A stretch of DNA of 8,371 bases, taken from NCBI GenBank assembly GCA_965602795.1, contig CBFCZR010000073.1, forward strand, positions 1 through 8,371, written 5' to 3'. Source of the DNA: Bathyarchaeum sp965602795. Lineage in GTDB: Archaea > Thermoproteota > Bathyarchaeia > Bathyarchaeales > Bathyarchaeaceae. Positions within the stretch are counted from its first letter, which is position 1, and every line of letters begins with the position of its first letter. Below, in pieces: positions 5,697 through 8,371 of this stretch. The translations under genes and the position numbers were made by a program. The notes under the pieces are model-generated. The model saw nothing but the letters and a program-made list of their open reading frames with translations, was not told the origin of the DNA and did no database searches.

Positions 5697-6182
5697 ATGG
5701 GAGAAAAAAAGATTGTTGAAGCTTTAGTGAATGGCGGACAAGCCAACGCCGGACCTCCCCTTGGACCCGCGCTTGGACCTTTGGGAGTCAATGTTCTGGC
5801 GATAGTGGAAAAAATAAACGAAAAAACAAAGGATTACTCTGGCATGAAGGTGCCAGTGAAGATAAGCGTTGACACAGAGAATAAGGAGTTCGAGGTGACT
5901 GTGGGTACACCCACAACTTCGGCGTTGATCATCAGCGAGTTGGGAGTAGAGAAAGGTTCAGGGGTTCCTAACACCGAAAAGATTGGTGACCTCTCCTTGG
6001 AGCAGGCAATGCGAATTGCTAAACTCAAAGGCGATAATATCCTCGCTAAGGACATGAAGGCAGCGGTCAATGAGGTTTTGGGGACTGGCGTGAGCATGGG
6101 CGTAACTGTGGAAGGTAAAGACCCGCGTGAAGTTCAAAAAGAAATCAATGAAGGAAAGCACGACGACGTGCTGGCGGGTTAA
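5697..6182 (+). CDS. rpl11: Large-subunit ribosomal protein uL11
   Basis: uL11 binds the GTPase-associated region of 23S rRNA at the base of the stalk and positions uL10. The product is 161 aa, as expected for archaea. The N-terminal domain carries the Gly/Pro signature NGGQANAGPPLGPALGPLGV (12-31). The C-terminal rRNA-binding domain holds TTSALIISELGVEKGSG (73-89), RIAKLKGDNILAKDMKAAV (106-124) and GTGVSMGVTVEGKDP (129-143). All signature blocks are intact. ATG at 5697 gives the standard N-terminus, 4 bp after spt5, with GGAAGAAT as a modest ribosome-binding site within the spt5 end. The 58-bp gap after it, containing a TATA-like box, may let the downstream ribosomal genes be controlled separately. 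Confidence 0.97.
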   Translation: MGEKKIVEALVNGGQANAGPPLGPALGPLGVNVLAIVEKINEKTKDYSGMKVPVKISVDTENKEFEVTVGTPTTSALIISELGVEKGSGVPNTEKIGDLSLEQAMRIAKLKGDNILAKDMKAAVNEVLGTGVSMGVTVEGKDPREVQKEINEGKHDDVLAG

Positions 6183-6195
6183 GTTTAAGAGAAGA

Positions 6196-6204
6196 TTTTT
6201 ATAA
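6196..6204 (+). promoter_or_regulatory. Internal TATA-like box before uL1
   Basis: TTTTTATAA lies in the only sizeable gap of the first part of the cluster and predicts a start near 6226, about 15 bases before the uL1 ATG. It may supply extra uL1-uL10-P1 mRNA. The T5 run could instead act as a pause or weak terminator for the upstream transcript. Confidence 0.4.
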
Positions 6205-6218
6205 CTGGCTCTTGTACG

Positions 6219-6250
6219 TCAATGGCGCGAGGCTCATAGAATGCCACTGA
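6219..6250 (+). promoter_or_regulatory. Hairpin enclosing the uL1 ribosome-binding site and start
   Basis: TCAATGGCG (6219-6227) can pair with TGCCACTGA (6242-6250) with one A-C mismatch and one G-U. The loop holds GAGG (6229-6232), 8 bases before the ATG at 6241. Archaeal uL1 is known to repress its own operon by binding an rRNA-like site near its start, so this is a candidate site. I could not match it convincingly to the known uL1 recognition motif. The in-frame minigene ATG 6222 to TAG 6239 also lies here. Confidence 0.35.
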
Positions 6251-6891
6251 ACATGAAAAATCTCCTTGCAGCAGTGAAAGAAGTTAAAGACAAGTCTACC
6301 GAACGGAAGTTTTCTCAGTCTATAGACCTCGCCATAAACTTACAGAATATTGACATGAAGAAGCCTGAAGGCAGAATTCAAGAACGAATAGAACTGCCGC
6401 ATTCTATTGGAAAAGAAATGAACGTCTGCGTTATAGCCACAGGCGGGATGGCGCTGAAAGCCAAAAAGGCGGGAGCCAGCTTGGTCCTCGAAAAAGCTGC
6501 GCTTGAAGCTTTGATGGGTGACAAGAAAAAACAGAAAGACCTCGCCAAAAACTATAATCTGTTCATTGCTGAAGCCCCTCTGATGCCGCTTGTGGGCAAA
6601 ATTCTTGGTGCCTCTCTTGGGCCTAGAGGTAAGATGCCTACGCCTGTGCCTCCTAATGCTGACATAAAGGAGCAGATTGCTAGGCATCAGAAAATGGTGT
6701 TGGTGAGGATGCGGGGGCAGCCGGTTATTCAGTGTCGTGTAGGACGCGAAGATATGAAGGATGAGGAGATAGCTGAAAACGTTCAGGCGGTTGTTAGGCG
6801 AATTGAATCAAAACTGAAGCGGGGAATCCAAAACTTTAAGTCGGTTTACTTGAAGACCTCGATGGGTTCCTCGGTTAAGGTGGCTATGTAG
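6241..6891 (+). CDS. rpl1: Large-subunit ribosomal protein uL1
   Basis: uL1 forms the mobile L1 stalk that helps deacylated tRNA leave the E site, and in archaea it also represses its own mRNA. The product is 216 aa, the normal archaeal size. Domain I is formed by the two ends: KEVKDKSTERKFSQSIDLAI (13-32) and the C-terminal KRGIQNFKSVYLKTSMGSS part. Domain II lies in the middle. The family signature LGASLGPRGKMPTPVPPNAD (122-141) is complete. ATG at 6241 is chosen because GAGG (6229-6232) sits 8 bases before it; the internal ATG at 6253 is too far from any such site. The gene is followed 9 bp later by uL10. A hairpin covering the start may regulate it. Confidence 0.97.
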   Translation: MPLNMKNLLAAVKEVKDKSTERKFSQSIDLAINLQNIDMKKPEGRIQERIELPHSIGKEMNVCVIATGGMALKAKKAGASLVLEKAALEALMGDKKKQKDLAKNYNLFIAEAPLMPLVGKILGASLGPRGKMPTPVPPNADIKEQIARHQKMVLVRMRGQPVIQCRVGREDMKDEEIAENVQAVVRRIESKLKRGIQNFKSVYLKTSMGSSVKVAM

Positions 6892-6900
6892 GGAAAAATT

Positions 6901-7794
6901 ATGGTGGTCCGTCAATCAACTCTGGCAAAAGCTGACAAAGTCAAAGAACTTAAGGAACTGCTGTCGCAGTACAATGCAGTGGCGATTTCGAGCCTACAAA
7001 AAGTCAGGTCTGCACAACTTCAGAGGCTAAGGAAAAAGCTGAAAGAAAACGCTAATCTCCGTGTTGTCAAGAACTCTCTTATGAGTAGGGCTGTTTCCGA
7101 AACCAAAGACAAGGCGGGAATAGAAAAGCTTGAAGAATACTTGACTGGACCCAACCTTTTTCTTTTCACTAACCTGAATCCATTCAAACTTGTTATTCTT
7201 CTCGAAAAGAGCCGCGTTAAGGCAAAAGCTAGGGCAGGGGACGTCGCCGCCTTTGATGTGACGGTTCCTGCTGGAAACACGGGATTGCCTCCCGGTCCGA
7301 TCATCAGCCAATTTACTGCGGTAGGTTTGCGCACCAGAATAGAATCTGGAAGCGTCTACGTGAACAGAGACACTATGGTTGTCAAAGAAGGCGAGCCTAT
7401 TAGTGCTCAGCTTGCAACTTTGCTTTCCAAGCTGGGTATAAAGCCCGTGGAGGCTGGTCTCACTTTAAAGGTTGTCTATGACGATGGAACAATTCTAACC
7501 GAAGAGCACCTGACGCTGGACCTTGACGATTTTCGCCGAAGCATCGGAGAGGCTCACCAGTATGCCTTCAATTTGTCTATGGAGGCGGCTATTCCTCTAC
7601 CAGAGAACATCAGTTTACTTCTCAGTTCAGCTCATCAGAAAGCCGCCAGTTTGGCTTTGAACGCGGGCATAATTAACAAGGATACTGTAGAGGATCTTGT
7701 CAGAAAGGCTAACATGGAAATGTTGAGTTTAAGCGAAAAATTGGATGAGGTAGAGAAAAAGGGCGGTTCAGAGGGGGAAGTTCAGAAAAGTTGA
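6901..7794 (+). CDS. rpl10: Ribosomal stalk protein uL10 (aP0) lacking the usual C-terminal tail
   Basis: uL10 anchors the stalk: it binds 23S rRNA next to uL11 and carries dimers of P1. The product is 297 aa. The N-terminal rRNA-binding domain (about 1-110) shows VKELKELLSQYNAVAISSLQ (14-33) and LRVVKNSLMSRAV (53-65). The archaeal/eukaryotic insert (about 115-205) shows GNTGLPPGPIISQF (125-138). A helical spine follows (211-285) that should hold P1 dimers. The protein then stops after a short polar tail (EKKGGSEGEVQKS). The acidic stretch ending in GLGxLFG found in typical archaeal P0 is absent, and no such sequence appears in any frame before the P1 gene. The start is ATG at 6901, with the weak GGGAAAAATT as ribosome-binding site, 9 bp after uL1. 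Confidence 0.95.
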   Translation: MVVRQSTLAKADKVKELKELLSQYNAVAISSLQKVRSAQLQRLRKKLKENANLRVVKNSLMSRAVSETKDKAGIEKLEEYLTGPNLFLFTNLNPFKLVILLEKSRVKAKARAGDVAAFDVTVPAGNTGLPPGPIISQFTAVGLRTRIESGSVYVNRDTMVVKEGEPISAQLATLLSKLGIKPVEAGLTLKVVYDDGTILTEEHLTLDLDDFRRSIGEAHQYAFNLSMEAAIPLPENISLLLSSAHQKAASLALNAGIINKDTVEDLVRKANMEMLSLSEKLDEVEKKGGSEGEVQKS

Positions 7795-7817
7795 AAAGTA
7801 AGTATGATGGAAAAGAT

Positions 7818-7823
7818 GGAGGG
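7818..7823 (+). promoter_or_regulatory. Strong ribosome-binding site of P1
   Basis: GGAGGG is the best match to the 16S rRNA tail among the operon genes. Its spacing decides the start: 8 bases to the ATG at 7832 against 2 bases to the ATG at 7826. Confidence 0.7.
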
Positions 7824-7831
7824 AAATGAAT

Positions 7832-8149
7832 ATGGAATACGTATATGCTGCGATGCTCCTGCACAAGGCTGGAAAAGAAATAAACGAGAAGAGCGTGTCT
7901 GAAGTGCTCAAGGCAGCCGGCGTTAATTCCGACTCTGCTCGGGTTAAGGCTTTAGTGGCGTCTATTGCCGAAGTTGACATCGATGAAGCCATAAAATCTG
8001 CTCCTGCGATGGCGGCGGCAGCACCAGCGCCTGCAGCTGAGGCACCAGCGAAGAAGGAAGAAGAGAAGAAGACAAAAGAAGAAGAGGAAGAAGACGAGGC
8101 CAAAAAAGAAGAGGAAGCAATGGAAGGTCTAGGCTCCCTGTTCGGATAA
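7832..8149 (+). CDS. rpl12: Ribosomal stalk protein P1 (archaeal L12)
   Basis: aP1 forms dimers that hang on uL10 and recruit elongation and initiation GTPases. The product is 105 aa. The N-terminal dimerisation domain is MEYVYAAMLLHKAGKEINEK (1-20) with a second helix pair up to about residue 57. An Ala/Pro hinge (about 58-73) follows, then a Lys/Glu-rich charged segment, and the conserved hydrophobic tail EGLGSLFG that grips the factors. The start is set at the second ATG (7832). It gives the family N-terminus MEYVY and lies 8 bases after GGAGGG (7818-7823), whereas the ATG at 7826 is only 2 bases after it. It is the last gene of the operon, 37 bp after uL10. The strong ribosome-binding site fits the need for several P1 copies per ribosome. 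Confidence 0.96.
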   Translation: MEYVYAAMLLHKAGKEINEKSVSEVLKAAGVNSDSARVKALVASIAEVDIDEAIKSAPAMAAAAPAPAAEAPAKKEEEKKTKEEEEEDEAKKEEEAMEGLGSLFG

Positions 8150-8150
8150 A

Positions 8151-8222
8151 GGAGCTAGATGCTCCGTTTCGGTGTGCAGTTGGGGTTTTTCCCTCTGTTA
8201 CATCTTTTTGTGTTTTTGTTTT
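8151..8222 (+). terminator. Operon terminator region: hairpin plus T tracts
   Basis: GGAGC (8151-8155) and GCTCC (8161-8165) form a perfect 5-bp stem one base after the P1 stop. T runs follow at 8186-8190, 8205-8209, 8213-8217 and 8219-8222. The spaced T tracts are the probable archaeal transcription stop. The hairpin is too far from the first long T run to be a classic intrinsic terminator and may instead protect the 3' end. Confidence 0.55.
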
Positions 8223-8336
8223 CTTAGCTTTTGCAAGTTTAGTGTTTGCTGAATTTGCTTAAGTGGAGAATCGAGGCTTTGATTGTCCCCTTTCAATAGT
8301 TTTTGTGGCTTTTTGGTGGCTGATGTGGTCGTTATT

Positions 8337-8344
8337 GATATTAA
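8337..8344 (+). promoter_or_regulatory. Possible promoter of the next gene
   Basis: GATATTAA is centred about 28 bases before an ATG at 8368-8370, the last codon in the window, which recalls the probable leaderless layout of polB. The gene itself is outside the window. The stretch 8223-8336 shows no gene that I can support. Confidence 0.2.
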
Positions 8345-8371
8345 GCAGTTTTGACCAAAACCTACCTATGG

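Noticed and set aside
7735..7831. A frameshift hiding the missing uL10 tail
   Set aside because: No frame between the uL10 stop and P1 encodes an acidic GLGxLFG-like end, so a single frameshift does not restore it.
7804..7900. A short frame starting ATGATGG before P1
   Set aside because: It overlaps P1 in another frame, lacks its own ribosome-binding site at a useful distance, and encodes nothing recognisable.
7768..8103. A minus-strand Ser/Ala/Phe-rich frame opposite P1
   Set aside because: It is the complement of the P1 Glu/Lys and Ala/Pro codons, a low-complexity shadow.
8349..8360. Small palindrome TTTTG-AC-CAAAA near the right edge
   Set aside because: The arms are only 5 bp and AT-rich, expected by chance in a sequence of this length.

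Overview
The window is archaeal. It carries a family-B DNA polymerase of the PolB1 type, a DtdA/GEK1-type D-aminoacyl-tRNA deacylase, and the archaeal cluster secE-spt5-uL11-uL1-uL10-P1. Promoters look like TATA boxes about 25 bases before transcription starts, ribosome-binding sites are of the GGAGG/GGTGA kind, and transcripts end in T-rich tracts. The polymerase resembles Sulfolobus PolB1 as I remember it, with a DNTGH segment, a KQ-plus-hydrophobic N-terminus and a Lys-rich linker. With moderate GC and non-ATG starts, this suggests a TACK-group archaeon, perhaps a Bathyarchaeia-like lineage. That placement is inference, since no rRNA is present.

Bases 1-388 hold no convincing ordinary protein gene but are rich in signals. 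A T-rich stretch is followed by two perfect palindromes (80-94 and 101-118) about two helical turns apart. Then come a TATA-like box (139-147), a GC-richer segment (about 171-348) whose halves are complementary over several nested helices, and a T6 run. I read this as a candidate structured non-coding RNA of unknown family. A 28-codon frame with a good ribosome-binding site lies inside it. A second TATA box (362-366) sits about 25 bases before the polB ATG, so polB is probably leaderless.

Bases 389-4876 hold single genes in mixed orientation. polB (+) converges on an unrecognised ~103-116 aa gene (-). dtdA (+) converges on mscL (-), and these two share a 7-bp hairpin flanked by A7 and T6, a likely two-way terminator overlapping the last mscL codons. 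The MscL-family channel lacks the usual C-terminal cytoplasmic helix but has a similar-looking helix and a proline linker at its N-terminus.

Bases 4877-8149 hold the co-directional information-processing cluster: secE (translocon), spt5 (elongation factor), uL11, uL1, uL10/P0 and P1. Gaps are 4-9 bp except before uL1 (58 bp, with its own TATA-like box and a hairpin enclosing the ribosome-binding site and start) and before P1 (37 bp). uL11, uL10 and P1 together form the ribosomal stalk that recruits translation GTPases, and uL1 builds the opposite stalk. The uL10 here ends without the GLGxLFG-type tail that P1 still carries.

Bases 8150-8371 hold a small hairpin, T tracts that likely end the operon, and a TATA-like box about 28 bases before an ATG at the very edge, possibly the next gene.
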